Below are positions 8,403-16,922 of a stretch of 38,850 bases of DNA, piece by piece. Position 1 is the first letter of the stretch. The number at the start of each line of letters is the position of its first letter. Origin of the DNA: Ktedonobacterales bacterium (GTDB taxonomy: Bacteria > Chloroflexota > Ktedonobacteria > Ktedonobacterales > JADMIN01); assembly GCA_025935195.1 (NCBI GenBank), contig JAICVS010000025.1, positions 1 to 38,850 on the forward strand, written 5' to 3'. The translations under genes were made by a program, and so were the position numbers. The notes beneath the pieces were generated by a model that saw nothing but the letters and a program-made list of their open reading frames with translations, made no database searches and was not told the DNA's origin.

Positions 8403-9359
8403 TCACCGCTCCCACGCCACCTGGAACGCCGCCAGGTCCGGCGGCAGCGGCGCATCGAAGACCAGCCATTCCCCCGTCATGGGATGTGCCAGCTCCAGGT
8501 GCGCCGCGTGGAGGAAGTGGCGCGGCGGCTGCGGCGGCTGTGGTCGCCCATACACCGCGTCGCCGACCACCGGATGCTGCACTGCCGCCAGGTGAACACG
8601 AATCTGGTGCGTCCGTCCCGTCTCGAGCTGCATTTCCAGCAGCGAGCGCCCCTTCGCGTAGCGCAGCACGCGGAAGCGCGTGCGCGCCTCACGCCCGCCG
8701 GCTCCCGCGCGCACAATTGCCATGCGCTGCCGGTAGCGCGGATCGCGCCCGATCGGCGCCTCGATCACGCCCTCCGGCACCGGCATCTGCCCCTCCACCA
8801 GCGCCAGATAGCGCTTGACCGTCGTATGCTCCTTCATCTGCCGCGCCAGCCCCGCGTGGCTCGCCGCGTCCTTCGCCACCACCAGCAGCCCCGATGTGTC
8901 CTTGTCCAGCCGGTGGACGATGCCCGGCCGTGTCGTGTCCTCCCCGGCGGCGTCCAGCCCCGGCACATGCGCGCGCAGGGCATCCACCAGCGTCCCGCCC
9001 GCGTGCCCCGGCGCCGGATGCACCACCACCCCCGCCGTCTTGTTCAGCACCAGGATGTGCTCGTCCTCGTAGATAATATCCAGCTCCGGCGCCTGCGTCA
9101 TCCCGGCCGTCTGATCCGCCGTCTCTCTAGTAGGCGCCGCTTCCGGCGCCACGACGACGCGCATGCCTGCCTCCAGCAGCAGGCTCGCCTTCGCCGGTCG
9201 CCCATCCACCGTCACACGCCCCGCTTCGATGGCCGCCTGTGCGCGTGTGCGCGAGAGACCAGGCAGCAGCGCCGCCAGCGTGCGATCCAGCCGCTGCCCG
9301 ACCAGCGCCTCGCCCACCTCGATGATCTGTGCCGTCTCGTCTGTCGTCTCGTCAGCCAT
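8403..9359 (-). CDS. RluA-family 23S rRNA pseudouridine synthase (RluD-like)
   Basis: A 318-aa enzyme converting uridines in rRNA to pseudouridine. An N-terminal S4 RNA-binding domain (about 20-75: QRLDRTLAALLPGLSRTRAQ) is followed by the RluA catalytic domain. The signature HRLDKDTSGLLVVAK carries the catalytic Asp152, and ETGRTHQIRVHLA and HPVVGDAVYG are also present. This is the complete architecture of RluD-type enzymes. It starts 15 bases after the end of lspA, a linkage common in many bacteria. Exact target uridines cannot be assigned from sequence. Confidence 0.95.
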   Translation of the reverse strand: MADETTDETAQIIEVGEALVGQRLDRTLAALLPGLSRTRAQAAIEAGRVTVDGRPAKASLLLEAGMRVVVAPEAAPTRETADQTAGMTQAPELDIIYEDEHILVLNKTAGVVVHPAPGHAGGTLVDALRAHVPGLDAAGEDTTRPGIVHRLDKDTSGLLVVAKDAASHAGLARQMKEHTTVKRYLALVEGQMPVPEGVIEAPIGRDPRYRQRMAIVRAGAGGREARTRFRVLRYAKGRSLLEMQLETGRTHQIRVHLAAVQHPVVGDAVYGRPQPPQPPRHFLHAAHLELAHPMTGEWLVFDAPLPPDLAAFQVAWER

Positions 9360-9374
9360 CGTCGTTCCGGCGCG

Positions 9375-9950
9375 TCACGAGCGCATCCCCGGCGTGGTTT
9401 CCGTCGCCTCGCCGACCGCTGGCGTGCGCGCGGCCGGCTCCGCCGCCTTCGGCTCGGCAGTGGTGCGCTGCCCCTCGCGCAGCCAGAGCAGCGACGCCAG
9501 CACCAGCACACCGACCGTAATGCCGCTATCCGCCAGATTGAACACCGCGAAATTAAAGACGCCCGGAATCTGGAAATGGACGAAATCCACCACGTACCCA
9601 TGCGTCACGCGGTCAATCAGGTTGCCCACCGCGCCACCCAGAATCAGCCCAAAGGTCAGCTTCATCAGCAGCGACCCTGTCTCGCGCATGCGCCAGTATA
9701 GGTAGCTGATCACCGCGATGGCGACGGCGATGAAGACGAACAGCACCGCCTGCCCCTCCAGGATGCTGAAAGCTACGCCCGTGTTGCGCGTGTAGAGCAG
9801 CTCCAGCACATGCCCCAGGATCGGGATCGGCGTGTTCGCGTCGTGCGTCGTGAAATAGTCGGTGATCCAGTGCTTCGTCAGTTGGTCCAGCGCCACAAGC
9901 AGCACGCCGGCAGCCACCATCACCACATCGTTGCGGCGTGCGCGCGACAT
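9375..9950 (-). CDS. lspA: Lipoprotein signal peptidase (signal peptidase II)
   Basis: Aspartyl membrane protease that removes signal peptides from diacylated prolipoproteins. From ATG 9950 it has 191 aa. Helix 1 ends in LDQLTKHW, followed by TRNTGVAFSIL, GGAVGNLIDRV, then VVDF (Asp122) and FNLAD (Asp141), the catalytic pair. About 30 residues of Ala/Thr/Glu-rich tail extend past the last helix. ATG 9950 is favoured over 9974 because AGAGGG lies 5 bases upstream. It is 24 bases after the DksA-like gene and 15 bases before the pseudouridine synthase, so the three form one operon. Confidence 0.95.
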   Translation of the reverse strand: MSRARRNDVVMVAAGVLLVALDQLTKHWITDYFTTHDANTPIPILGHVLELLYTRNTGVAFSILEGQAVLFVFIAVAIAVISYLYWRMRETGSLLMKLTFGLILGGAVGNLIDRVTHGYVVDFVHFQIPGVFNFAVFNLADSGITVGVLVLASLLWLREGQRTTAEPKAAEPAARTPAVGEATETTPGMRS

Positions 9951-9974
9951 AACAGCCCTCTCTATCGCCAGCAC

Positions 9975-10343
9975 TTAGCGTTCGAGCTTCGCCTGGCAGT
10001 CAATGCACAACGTGGCGTAGGGCGCCCGCTCCAGCCGGCGCGGATTGATCTCTTTGCCGCAGTTGGCGCAGATGCCGTACGTGCCCGCGTCCAGCCGCGC
10101 CAGCGCGGCGTTCACTTGTTCCAGCAGCGCCTGCGAATTGCGGATGATCGCCTGATTGCGCTCTGCGTCGGCCATCGCGTCGGCGTCGTCGGCCTGATCG
10201 CTCGCCATGCCGCCGGAGTCGTTCAGCGGATCGACCGGCAGCACCGCCTCCGCGCCTTCCGTGCGCTCGTAGATGTCGCTGCGCAGCCGGTCGCGCTCCG
10301 CCGTCAGCCGCTCGCGCACCGCCGCGGCATCGTACTGGGGCAT
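9975..10343 (-). CDS. DksA/TraR-type C4 zinc-finger protein
   Basis: A 122-aa protein of the TraR/DksA family, whose members bind the RNA polymerase secondary channel. An N-terminal helical region (AAVRERLTAERDRL) and an acidic middle (ASDQADDADAMADAE, about 48-61) lead to the C-terminal zinc finger with Cys92, Cys95, Cys113 and Cys116 (GICANCGKEI ... TLCIDCQAKL). ATG 10343 follows GAGGAGGAGACG. It is the first gene of the lspA operon. Whether it responds to ppGpp like E. coli DksA is unknown. Confidence 0.92.
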   Translation of the reverse strand: MPQYDAAAVRERLTAERDRLRSDIYERTEGAEAVLPVDPLNDSGGMASDQADDADAMADAERNQAIIRNSQALLEQVNAALARLDAGTYGICANCGKEINPRRLERAPYATLCIDCQAKLER

Positions 10344-10442
10344 CGTCTCCTCCTCACAGCCTGCCGGATCCTCATAGCCAGCCGGATCGCGTGCCGCCGG
10401 ATATCACCCGCCGTGCGGCCGGTGGTTCCGCGCCGCGCCCGG

Positions 10443-10472
10443 ATTGTATCGTACCTCTCAGCGCGCCCGCAA
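10443..10472 (-). promoter_or_regulatory. Predicted promoter of the dksA-lspA-rluA operon
   Basis: On the minus strand TTGCGG (10472-10467) and TACAAT (10448-10443) are separated by 18 bases. The implied start point is about 90 bases before the DksA-like ATG. Confidence 0.45.
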
Positions 10473-10514
10473 GACCGCCGCCGGATCGTGGGATGCTGTG
10501 CTCACTGGCGCGGC

Positions 10515-10799
10515 CTAGCTCTCCGTCACCAGCTCGCGGATGGCCTCCGCGTGGCGCATCGCCGGCTGATCGGCCTCGTCAGTCGCGGTCACATCGCTGC
10601 CAGCGGGTGGATAGTGCCGGTAGGCCCGTGCTCGCTCGATCTCGATGGCCGCCAGCGCCTTCTGCCGCGCCATATAGGCGACCACAATCGCCCAGCCGGT
10701 CGAGTTCACCATCGCCACTACCCCGCCGGTCGCCAGCGACATCGCCACGATCCGCTCGGCCCGGCCCAGCGTCTCCCACCAGCGCACGAAGTAGCGCAT
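10515..10799 (-). CDS. Small single-helix membrane protein, unknown
   Basis: 94 aa. One central hydrophobic segment (MSLATGGVVAMVNSTGWAIVV) is flanked by a short aromatic/basic N-terminus (MRYFVRWWETLGRAER) and a charged C-terminal tail. I do not recognise a family. The start at 10799 is chosen because a strong purine tract (GGAGGGGGGA) lies just upstream. It diverges from the adenosine-specific kinase gene. Confidence 0.6.
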   Translation of the reverse strand: MRYFVRWWETLGRAERIVAMSLATGGVVAMVNSTGWAIVVAYMARQKALAAIEIERARAYRHYPPAGSDVTATDEADQPAMRHAEAIRELVTES

Positions 10800-10879
10800 G
10801 CCGTCCCCCCTCCAGACTGACACAGCCCCACACGTCGCCGCGCGGCGTGTATTGGCCCGCCGGCGCCGCGCCAAGGCTC

Positions 10880-10888
10880 AGTATACCA
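10880..10888 (-). promoter_or_regulatory. Extended -10 promoter of the small membrane protein
   Basis: The minus strand reads TGGTATACT, an extended -10 (TGn-TATACT), about 81 bases before the ATG at 10799. No clear -35 is seen. Confidence 0.4.
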
Positions 10889-10988
10889 TCGCGCCGTCAG
10901 CGCGCATCGCTCCATCGCCCGTACCCGCGGCGTACACTCTATCGCATCGGCGTTCACATGGCGTCACAGCCATAGAGAGGAGACCATC

Positions 10989-11474
10989 GTGGAGCTCAAG
11001 ACCTACGCGATCACCAAGCCGGACGACATGAACCTCATCCTGGGGCAAGCGCACTTCATCAAGACAGTGGAAGACCTGCACGAGGCGCTGGTCAATTCGG
11101 TGCCGGGCATCGCCTTCGGTCTGGCCTTCTGCGAGGCATCTGGTCCCGCACTCGTGCGCTGGAGCGGCAGCGACGACGAGCTGACCGAGCGTGCCAGAAC
11201 GACCATGCGCGAGCTGGGGACCGGCCATGCTTTCCTCATCCTGCTGCGCGGCGCCTTCCCCATCAACGTGCTGCCGGCGGTGCGTGCCGTGCCGGAGGTC
11301 TGCCACATCTATTGCGCGACGGCCAACCCCGTTCAAGTGATCTATGTCGAGACGGAACAGGGGCGCGGCATCCTCGGCGTCGTAGACGGCTTCCATACGC
11401 AGGGCATCGAGGCCGAGAAGGACATTGCCGAGCGCAAGGCGCTGCTGCGCCGCTTCGGTTACAAAGCGAGCTGA
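10989..11474 (+). CDS. Adenosine-specific kinase (DUF355/PF04008 type)
   Basis: 161 aa, the usual length of this small family, first defined from archaeal structures as an adenosine-binding kinase-like protein and found in archaea and some thermophilic bacteria. Recognisable conserved parts are GQAHFIKTVEDLHEAL, FGLAFCEASGPALVRW, GTGHAFLILLRGAFPINVL, CHIYCATANPVQVI and GILGVVDGFHTQGIE. GTG 10989 is preceded by AGAGGAG. Physiological role (purine salvage) is known only by family inference. It converges with the anti-sigma gene, with 52 bases between the stops. Confidence 0.9.
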   Translation: MELKTYAITKPDDMNLILGQAHFIKTVEDLHEALVNSVPGIAFGLAFCEASGPALVRWSGSDDELTERARTTMRELGTGHAFLILLRGAFPINVLPAVRAVPEVCHIYCATANPVQVIYVETEQGRGILGVVDGFHTQGIEAEKDIAERKALLRRFGYKAS

Positions 11475-11526
11475 GCCGGCGGCTGCCGTGTGGCGGGCTG
11501 TCGCTGTCGTGGCGTGCGAGGCCGGA

Positions 11527-13197
11527 TCAGCTCCCGCTCGCCGTGCAGCTCACCGTCGCGATGGCCGCGCCCGGACGGTAGCTCGCCAGCCTGGGGGTAT
11601 CGAAGATGCCGGCCGGCGCCTGCGCCGGATCGAGATACTCGATCAGCGAGTAGCTGGGGCAGCCGCCCGCCGGGCTCAGGCGCGAGCTGGCGGACGCCCC
11701 ACCAGGCCGCGCGCTCGCTGCCTCATCCACTCGCGCCGCAACGATGCGCTGGGTCTTCGCGTCCACATACACTGTCGTCGGGTGCGGCGCACCCACCAGC
11801 GCCAGCGCGTAGACCTGCCGCGTGCCGAGCTTCTGGAGACCCAGGTTCCAAAGCTCGCCGTCGGCCAGCAAGCTATTGGCGCCGTCGAAGAACGTCACCA
11901 CGTCTGTGGGCAGCGCGGCCAGCCCGCCGGCGGCCTCGGTCGTCATCTGCCGGTACGTGTCATCCGCGGGCGAGAGCCGCAACGCCGTATCGCCGGCGAT
12001 GATGTCGGTGTAGAGCGGCCGCCCACGCGCGCCGGTCACGCTGAGCCGCTCGCGGCTGTGGGCAGCATCAACGTAGGCTTCCCACGTCGCCGGCCCCGCA
12101 GTCGAGGCGCCGTGGGCGATGTAGTGCAGGATGGATGTGCTCGTCTCCGGCGCCGTCACTTGCACGAAGAGGTAGGGCGCGTCGAGCGAGAGGCTTACCA
12201 GCCGCAGCACCGCCACAGCCGCCTGTCGCGCCTGCTCCGCGCGTGCGCCTCCCGCGACCGGCTGGATGCCGACGTCGAGCGAGATGCTGAAGGTCTTGCG
12301 GTCCTGCCCGACCGCCATGCGATCCGGCTGCGGAAGGTACTGGCCCGCGCGCCAGGGGGAGGCGCCGGCCTGCCACGCGAGCGCCGCGTTCGGCGTTCCC
12401 GTAGTGTAGTCCGTGCGCGCGGCCAGCGCCAGCGGCGATTGGCGGACGTGCAGCGTCGTGAGTGGCGCGTTGAGCGACCACACGACATCGAGGTAACGCT
12501 GTCCAACGGCGGCGGATGCCGGGCTAACGGCTGCGCTGGCGAAGCGCGCGCCAGGCGGCAGGAAGCTTGGCGTCACGGGCGTGAACGCGAGCTGCGCGCC
12601 GTGGGCGAGCATCTCCGTGCGCGTCTGGCGCAGCACGTCCGCGACCGACGACGCGGGCGGCGAGCTGCTCTGCCCTGCCAACTGTGGTGCGAAGGGGTGG
12701 CGCAGGAAGGCGAACGTCGCCAGCGCGATCACCAGCGAGGCCGCCAACAGCGGCAGCAGTCCGGCGGGCCGGGCGTGCGCGGCGCGCGCCGGGATGGGCA
12801 TGCGGCCGTGGGAGTCGTACGGAGCGCGTGAGGGATGGGCGGCACGCGGGATACGAGCGGCACGGGCGAGCCGCGGCAAGAGGTGGATGCCGCGCGCGGC
12901 CGGCGATGACGTGCGCCGGCTGTGCCGTTTGCGCAGCGACTCGCGCACCACCGGCTCGCCCGCGCCGCGCGCGGTGGCGGCCAGCACGCGGTCCAGCACT
13001 TCGGGCGAGGGGGCGGAGCGGGGCAGCGCGGCGACGAGCCGCGAGGCGGACTGCAAGCGGGTCAGCTCGCGCCGGCATGAGACGCAGCCAGCCACGTGCT
13101 CCGCCACCCGCTCGCGCAACGGCTCCGCCAGCTCGCCGTCGGCGTACGGCGAGAGGTAGCGTGACACCTCTCGACAGCGCATAGCTTGTGCGCTCAT
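11527..13197 (-). CDS. Zinc-finger anti-sigma factor with large extracytoplasmic domain
   Basis: 556 aa. The N-terminus is an anti-sigma zinc finger (Cys8; His34-x3-Cys38-x2-Cys41, in AEHVAGCVSCRREL), which would hold the ECF sigma factor. A linker rich in Arg and Pro leads to one membrane helix at about 146-166 (LLPLLAASLVIALATFAFL). Roughly 385 residues follow outside the membrane, including TTVYVDAKTQRIVAARV near the end, reminiscent of LolA/RseB-like lipid-binding folds; that comparison is tentative. ATG 13197 overlaps the sigma-factor stop by 4 bases (ATGA), so translation is coupled. The outer domain is much larger than in simple anti-sigma factors and is probably the sensor. Confidence 0.85.
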   Translation of the reverse strand: MSAQAMRCREVSRYLSPYADGELAEPLRERVAEHVAGCVSCRRELTRLQSASRLVAALPRSAPSPEVLDRVLAATARGAGEPVVRESLRKRHSRRTSSPAARGIHLLPRLARAARIPRAAHPSRAPYDSHGRMPIPARAAHARPAGLLPLLAASLVIALATFAFLRHPFAPQLAGQSSSPPASSVADVLRQTRTEMLAHGAQLAFTPVTPSFLPPGARFASAAVSPASAAVGQRYLDVVWSLNAPLTTLHVRQSPLALAARTDYTTGTPNAALAWQAGASPWRAGQYLPQPDRMAVGQDRKTFSISLDVGIQPVAGGARAEQARQAAVAVLRLVSLSLDAPYLFVQVTAPETSTSILHYIAHGASTAGPATWEAYVDAAHSRERLSVTGARGRPLYTDIIAGDTALRLSPADDTYRQMTTEAAGGLAALPTDVVTFFDGANSLLADGELWNLGLQKLGTRQVYALALVGAPHPTTVYVDAKTQRIVAARVDEAASARPGGASASSRLSPAGGCPSYSLIEYLDPAQAPAGIFDTPRLASYRPGAAIATVSCTASGS

Positions 13198-13898
13198 GGC
13201 CGGTCCTCCCCGCGCAGCGCATCATAGCACCGGCCGAACATCACCCGCGCGCGGGCGAGACGGACGGCGGCGGCTCCCGGTGTGATGCCGAGGATTTCGG
13301 CGATCTCGCGATAACTCAGCCCCTGTGCGCTGTGCAGCACCAGGCAGGTGGCATACTTCGGCGGCATACGGCGCAGCGCCAGCCGGATGTGGTCCCGCTC
13401 GGCGACACTGTCAATGGCGAGCGTGCTGCCTGGCTCGGCGATGGTCTGCGCGCCGGTTTCCTCAGCCTCGTCGCCGCCACCATCTATGTGAACGGCGATG
13501 CCGAAGATCTTGCGCGTGCGCGCGCGCCGCCGCAGGTAATCCATGCAGAGGTTGGTGGCGATGCGATAGAGCCACGGCCGGAGCCGCGCGGGATCGCGCA
13601 GTTGGTCAATGCGGCCGTGGACGCGGATGAAGACCTCCTGCATGACGTCGTCGGCGTCTTCCTGGTTGCCCAGCAGGCGATAGGCGTAGCTGTGGAGCGC
13701 GCCAGCGTATTGGGTGTAGACGGCGGCGAGCAAGGCCTGCGCCTGTGTCTCGGTGAGCGCGACGGCCGCCGCCGGGGTGGTGATCTCGCCGTCAGCAGCA
13801 TGCGCGTGGTCGCCGGCTCCGCTCATGCGCGCGCCGTCATAGGTTTCGTAGGCGCCAAGCGCCAGCCCTGGCAGAGCGACATCGGCAGCGAGCCTCAT
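13194..13898 (-). CDS. ECF (sigma-70 family) RNA polymerase sigma factor
   Basis: 234 aa from ATG 13898. Region 2 reads YAYRLLGNQEDADDVMQEVF ... PWLYRIATNLCMDYLRRRAR. Region 4 reads RRMPPKYATCLVLHSAQGLS then YREIAEILGITPGAAAVRLA. An N-terminal extension of about 60 residues has no clear match. GAGGTGG lies upstream of ATG 13898; the longer frame from 13970 lacks such a site. Coupled to the anti-sigma factor gene by a 4-base overlap, so the pair forms a membrane-signal response switch. Target promoters are unknown. Confidence 0.93.
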   Translation of the reverse strand: MRLAADVALPGLALGAYETYDGARMSGAGDHAHAADGEITTPAAAVALTETQAQALLAAVYTQYAGALHSYAYRLLGNQEDADDVMQEVFIRVHGRIDQLRDPARLRPWLYRIATNLCMDYLRRRARTRKIFGIAVHIDGGGDEAEETGAQTIAEPGSTLAIDSVAERDHIRLALRRMPPKYATCLVLHSAQGLSYREIAEILGITPGAAAVRLARARVMFGRCYDALRGEDRP

Positions 13899-14114
13899 TG
13901 CTAAGTCCACCTCGCGCGTGTACGTCCAGGCGTGCGTCTGCCGGCGGCTGGCGCCGGGCATCACCCCCACGGGGGATGCTGCTTCTACGACGCGCGAAGC
14001 GGCGCGGGTTTACCGCCGCTTCAGGCTCCAGACACGTCCAGACAGGGCGCGAGCGGGATGGAACGGGAGATCAGGTTGTACAGGAAAGTATATGCCACGC
14101 CGCGCGCCGGCATC
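13899..14114. other. Gap upstream of the sigma factor, with a hairpin
   Basis: About 216 bases separate the CCA-type gene stop from the sigma start. The only notable structure is a hairpin, CCCCC(AC)GGGGG with outer GCAT/ATGC pairs, at 13958-13979. It could be the terminator-like end of the upstream transcript or part of the sigma leader; no poly-U run follows. Confidence 0.4.
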
Positions 14115-15833
14115 TCAGCGAGCATGCGGTGTACTATCGGCATGGGTGCCGCGCATAGCGCCGTGATGTTCGTGGGGAGAGCCGGCGCCGCTCGTATCCG
14201 CGCTATGACGAGATGGACGAGATGGAGGTGCCGCCGAACGTGTCCCTGACTCCGCGTGCGGCTCGGATGGCGGAGCGGCGACGGCCGTGCGTGAGTTGCG
14301 TCGCGCGGCGGCGCGGCTCGCGCGAGTCTGCGTGGGCGAGCGCGGCTCGTCCGGCGGCTCTGGCGCTGGCTGCGACGCGGGTGGTGTCTCGCCGCGCTCC
14401 AGCACCTCCAGAACGCGGCGGGCTTCGATCTCAGCCGTTGCCTGGTCGTCGGGGGCGAGCTGGCCGTCAATCACCAGGCCGAGCAGGTGGTCTTTGAGCG
14501 GACGCAGCCAGGGGCCGGGGCCGCGGCCAAAGAGGGCCATCAGGTCGTTGCCGTCGAGCGGGCTCTTGATCGGCACACGCTCGGCCTCGGCCTTCAGCCA
14601 GGCGCAGCGGGCCTCCAGCTCGTTGATGCGCGCAACGGCGCGTGAGACTTTGTCCTGGCGGTAACTGGTGATGTCGGCGCGGGAGAGGTCGAGCAGGTCG
14701 GGCAGGGCGTCGCCGGCCTCCAGCATCAGGCGGCGCACCGCGCCGTCGGTCCAGTCGGGCAGGTAGGCGTTGGCGCGCATGTGCATGCGGACGAGCAGCG
14801 TCACGTGGTCTATGAAGGCGCGGTCGAACTTGAGGCGGCGCAGGATGTCGCGCGCCATGCCGGCGCCGACGTCTTCGTGGCCGAAGAAGTGGACCTGGCC
14901 GTTCTCCAGGCTGCGCGTGCGCGGCTTGGCGATGTCGTGCAATAGCCCGGCCCAGCGCGTGGCGGGGCGCGGCGGTGTGCGCTCGACGACGCGCAGGACG
15001 TGCTCATACACGTCTTTGGAATGCCCGCCCGGCTGCTGGCTGACGCCGCGCAGCTCCAGCGCCTCCGGCACGATGAAGGGCATCAGGCCGAGGTCTACGA
15101 GCAGGCGCAGGCCGAGCGCGGGGTTGGGCGTGACCAGCAGTTTGGTGAGCTCGTCGCGGATGCGCTCGCGGCTGATCTTGGCGAGCGTCGGCGCCTGTTG
15201 GTGGATGGCGGCGGCGGTGGCGTGCTCGATGGTGAAGCCGAGCTGGGCGGCGAAGCGGGCGGCGCGCAGCATGCGCAGCGGGTCTTCGTCGAAGCGGCGC
15301 TCCGGCTCGTCGCCGACGGCGCGGATCAGTCCGCGCTCCAGGTCGGCACGTCCGCCGTAGAGATCGCTGATCTCGCCGGTGAGCGGATCGCGGGCCATGG
15401 CGTTGATGGTGAAGTCGCGGCGGAGCAGGTCGCCCGCCAGCGTGTCGCCGAAGGTGACCTCCGGCTTGCGTGAATCGGGGTTGTAGCGGTCGCTGCGGTA
15501 GGTGGTGATCTCGATCACGTCCACGTCCGGCGCGTGCTCGGCGACGACGGCGACGGGCGCGGGTCCGATGGTTTGCTCGACAACAGGCTCGGCGTCCTGG
15601 CGGCGGTAGTGCAGGCGGACGGTGCCGAACTGCTCGCCGACGGTGACGATGGCGAGTGGATGCGTGGCGGCGGCGAGGCGCTTGATCGTGTCCGGCCGCG
15701 CGTCGGTGGTCAGATCAACGTCGGTGGACGCCTCGCGGCGCAACAGCAGGTCGCGCACGGTGCCGCCGACCATGTACAGCTCGAAGCCCTGGGCGCGGAA
15801 CAGCCGCGCCAGCGCGAGAATCGTCTCCAGCAT
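14115..15833 (-). CDS. CCA-adding/poly(A) polymerase-type nucleotidyltransferase with HD domain
   Basis: 572 aa from ATG 15833. It adds or repairs the 3'-CCA of tRNAs (class II). The head domain carries YMVGGTVRDLLL and the metal-binding DVDLTTDA, then RRDFTINAMA, LIRAVGDEPERRFDEDPLRM and LRAARFAAQLGF. A fused HD domain (GLLHDIAKPRT, His299-Asp300) suggests added phosphohydrolase/phosphodiesterase activity, as in E. coli CCA enzyme. The last ~90 residues are a Pro/Ser/Arg/His-rich low-complexity tail not typical of the family. TTG 15842 is an alternative start; AGGG lies close before it. A lone poly(A) polymerase role cannot be excluded. Confidence 0.92.
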   Translation of the reverse strand: MLETILALARLFRAQGFELYMVGGTVRDLLLRREASTDVDLTTDARPDTIKRLAAATHPLAIVTVGEQFGTVRLHYRRQDAEPVVEQTIGPAPVAVVAEHAPDVDVIEITTYRSDRYNPDSRKPEVTFGDTLAGDLLRRDFTINAMARDPLTGEISDLYGGRADLERGLIRAVGDEPERRFDEDPLRMLRAARFAAQLGFTIEHATAAAIHQQAPTLAKISRERIRDELTKLLVTPNPALGLRLLVDLGLMPFIVPEALELRGVSQQPGGHSKDVYEHVLRVVERTPPRPATRWAGLLHDIAKPRTRSLENGQVHFFGHEDVGAGMARDILRRLKFDRAFIDHVTLLVRMHMRANAYLPDWTDGAVRRLMLEAGDALPDLLDLSRADITSYRQDKVSRAVARINELEARCAWLKAEAERVPIKSPLDGNDLMALFGRGPGPWLRPLKDHLLGLVIDGQLAPDDQATAEIEARRVLEVLERGETPPASQPAPEPPDEPRSPTQTRASRAAARRNSRTAVAAPPSEPHAESGTRSAAPPSRPSRHSADTSGAGSPHEHHGAMRGTHADSTPHAR

Positions 15834-15860
15834 GCGGTTCAATATCCCTATATGTGCGGG

Positions 15861-15902
15861 GAGTCCTCACCCCCCGGCCCCCTCTCCTTGCGAGGAGAGG
15901 GG
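15861..15902 (+). repeat. Dispersed hairpin element D, copy 1
   Basis: GAGTCCTCACCCCC is followed by a perfect 10-bp stem CCCCTCTCCT / AGGAGAGGGG (15879-15888 and 15893-15902) with a TGCG loop. It lies between the hydrolase stop and the CCA-type gene and may terminate the hydrolase transcript. A second copy is at 26519-26560. Confidence 0.6.
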
Positions 15903-15938
15903 AGCAGCAGTGCGCGGGGAATGCCGGTTGTGAACGGG

Positions 15939-16859
15939 TTAGCCGCGGTGTCGCACAATCCAGTCCGCGAGGTCGTGGTCGAGGACGGCGCGGCCTGGCT
16001 CGAACTCGAAGTCGTGGGCGAAGTTGGGATAGGTTTTCCAGGTCTTGTCCGCGCTGCCCAGGGCATCGTAACACGCATGCGTGGCCGCCTGCTGGACGGT
16101 GGTGTCGCCCTCGCACTGGATGACCAGGGCCGGAGCGCGGACGGCGCGGGCCTGCTTGAGCACAGCGCCACGCATGCGTACGCCGATCTGGTAGAGGAAG
16201 GCACGGCTCTGGTTGCGCACCCAGTAGGTGTCGGCGTCGAGGAGCGCGGCGGCCTCGGCGTTGAGTGTCATGCCGGCGACGTTGGGCGGCAGCATGAGCA
16301 GTTTGGGAGAGCTGGTCAGCCCGCCGACCATGCCGGCCAGCAGCAGGCCGGGCCTGACCTTGACGGTGTCTTTGATCCAGGGGTTGATGAGGATCAGGCC
16401 GGCGAGACGGTCGCGGCCGGAGCGGGCGTCTTCGGCGGCGGCGTAGGTGGCGAAGATGCCACCCATGCTGTGGCCCATCAGGTGCAGCGGACGGCCGGGC
16501 TGCTGCTTCTGGATCTCGGTCAGCAGGGCGTCAATGTCGCGCGGGTAGACGGCGAAGTCGCGGACGTGGCCGCGCGGGCCGCCGGAGCGGCCGAAGCCGC
16601 GATGGTCGTCCATGTAGACGGTGAGGCCGAGGGCGTTGAGGGCGTTGCCCAGATCAATGAACCAGCCGGTGTGCGCGCCGAGGCCATGCAGGAAGACGAG
16701 CGCAGGCGCGGTGGAGTCGGCGGCCTGCCAGTAGCGGTAGAAGATCTCGGCGCCGTCGGGCATGGTGAGGGTGCGTGTGCCGTAGGCGCCGCCGGGGGCG
16801 GCGCGGGGGGTGCTCCAATCGCCGATGTTTTCGGGGCGATACATCGCCTGGGTCGCCAT
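15939..16859 (-). CDS. Alpha/beta hydrolase (monoacylglycerol-lipase-like)
   Basis: 306 aa serine hydrolase. LVFLHGLGAHTGWF gives the oxyanion-hole HG motif, and DDHRGFGRSGGPRGHV follows. The nucleophile elbow is GHSMGG, and a late CEGDTTVQ/NFAHDFEFEP supplies the probable Asp and His. This layout resembles the lysophospholipase/monoglyceride lipase branch; the substrate is unknown. No signal peptide, so cytoplasmic. The frame stays open to 17522 but ATG 16859, with GGGAGG six bases upstream, is the start; the sequence beyond it is repeat DNA. Confidence 0.88.
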   Translation of the reverse strand: MATQAMYRPENIGDWSTPRAAPGGAYGTRTLTMPDGAEIFYRYWQAADSTAPALVFLHGLGAHTGWFIDLGNALNALGLTVYMDDHRGFGRSGGPRGHVRDFAVYPRDIDALLTEIQKQQPGRPLHLMGHSMGGIFATYAAAEDARSGRDRLAGLILINPWIKDTVKVRPGLLLAGMVGGLTSSPKLLMLPPNVAGMTLNAEAAALLDADTYWVRNQSRAFLYQIGVRMRGAVLKQARAVRAPALVIQCEGDTTVQQAATHACYDALGSADKTWKTYPNFAHDFEFEPGRAVLDHDLADWIVRHRG

Positions 16860-16902
16860 GCCGCACCTCCCGCACGCTCGCCGCTGCCGCTCGTTTTGGA
16901 TT

Positions 16903-16922
16903 GGCAGACAGGAATGTCTGCC
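16903..16922 (+). repeat. Palindrome C, copy 1
   Basis: Perfect 8-bp stem GGCAGACA / TGTCTGCC around a GGAA loop, just upstream of the hydrolase start. A degenerate copy (17 of 20 bases, reverse orientation) lies inside the gene at 29838-30617. Confidence 0.6.

Noticed and set aside
7659-9701. A 680-codon plus-strand open frame
   Set aside because: It is antisense to the membrane protein, pseudouridine synthase and lspA genes, and its Arg/His/Gln-rich translation is typical of a shadow frame.
13958-13979. Hairpin upstream of the sigma factor as a riboswitch
   Set aside because: A single short stem with a bulge and no recognisable conserved riboswitch bases; recorded only as a hairpin.
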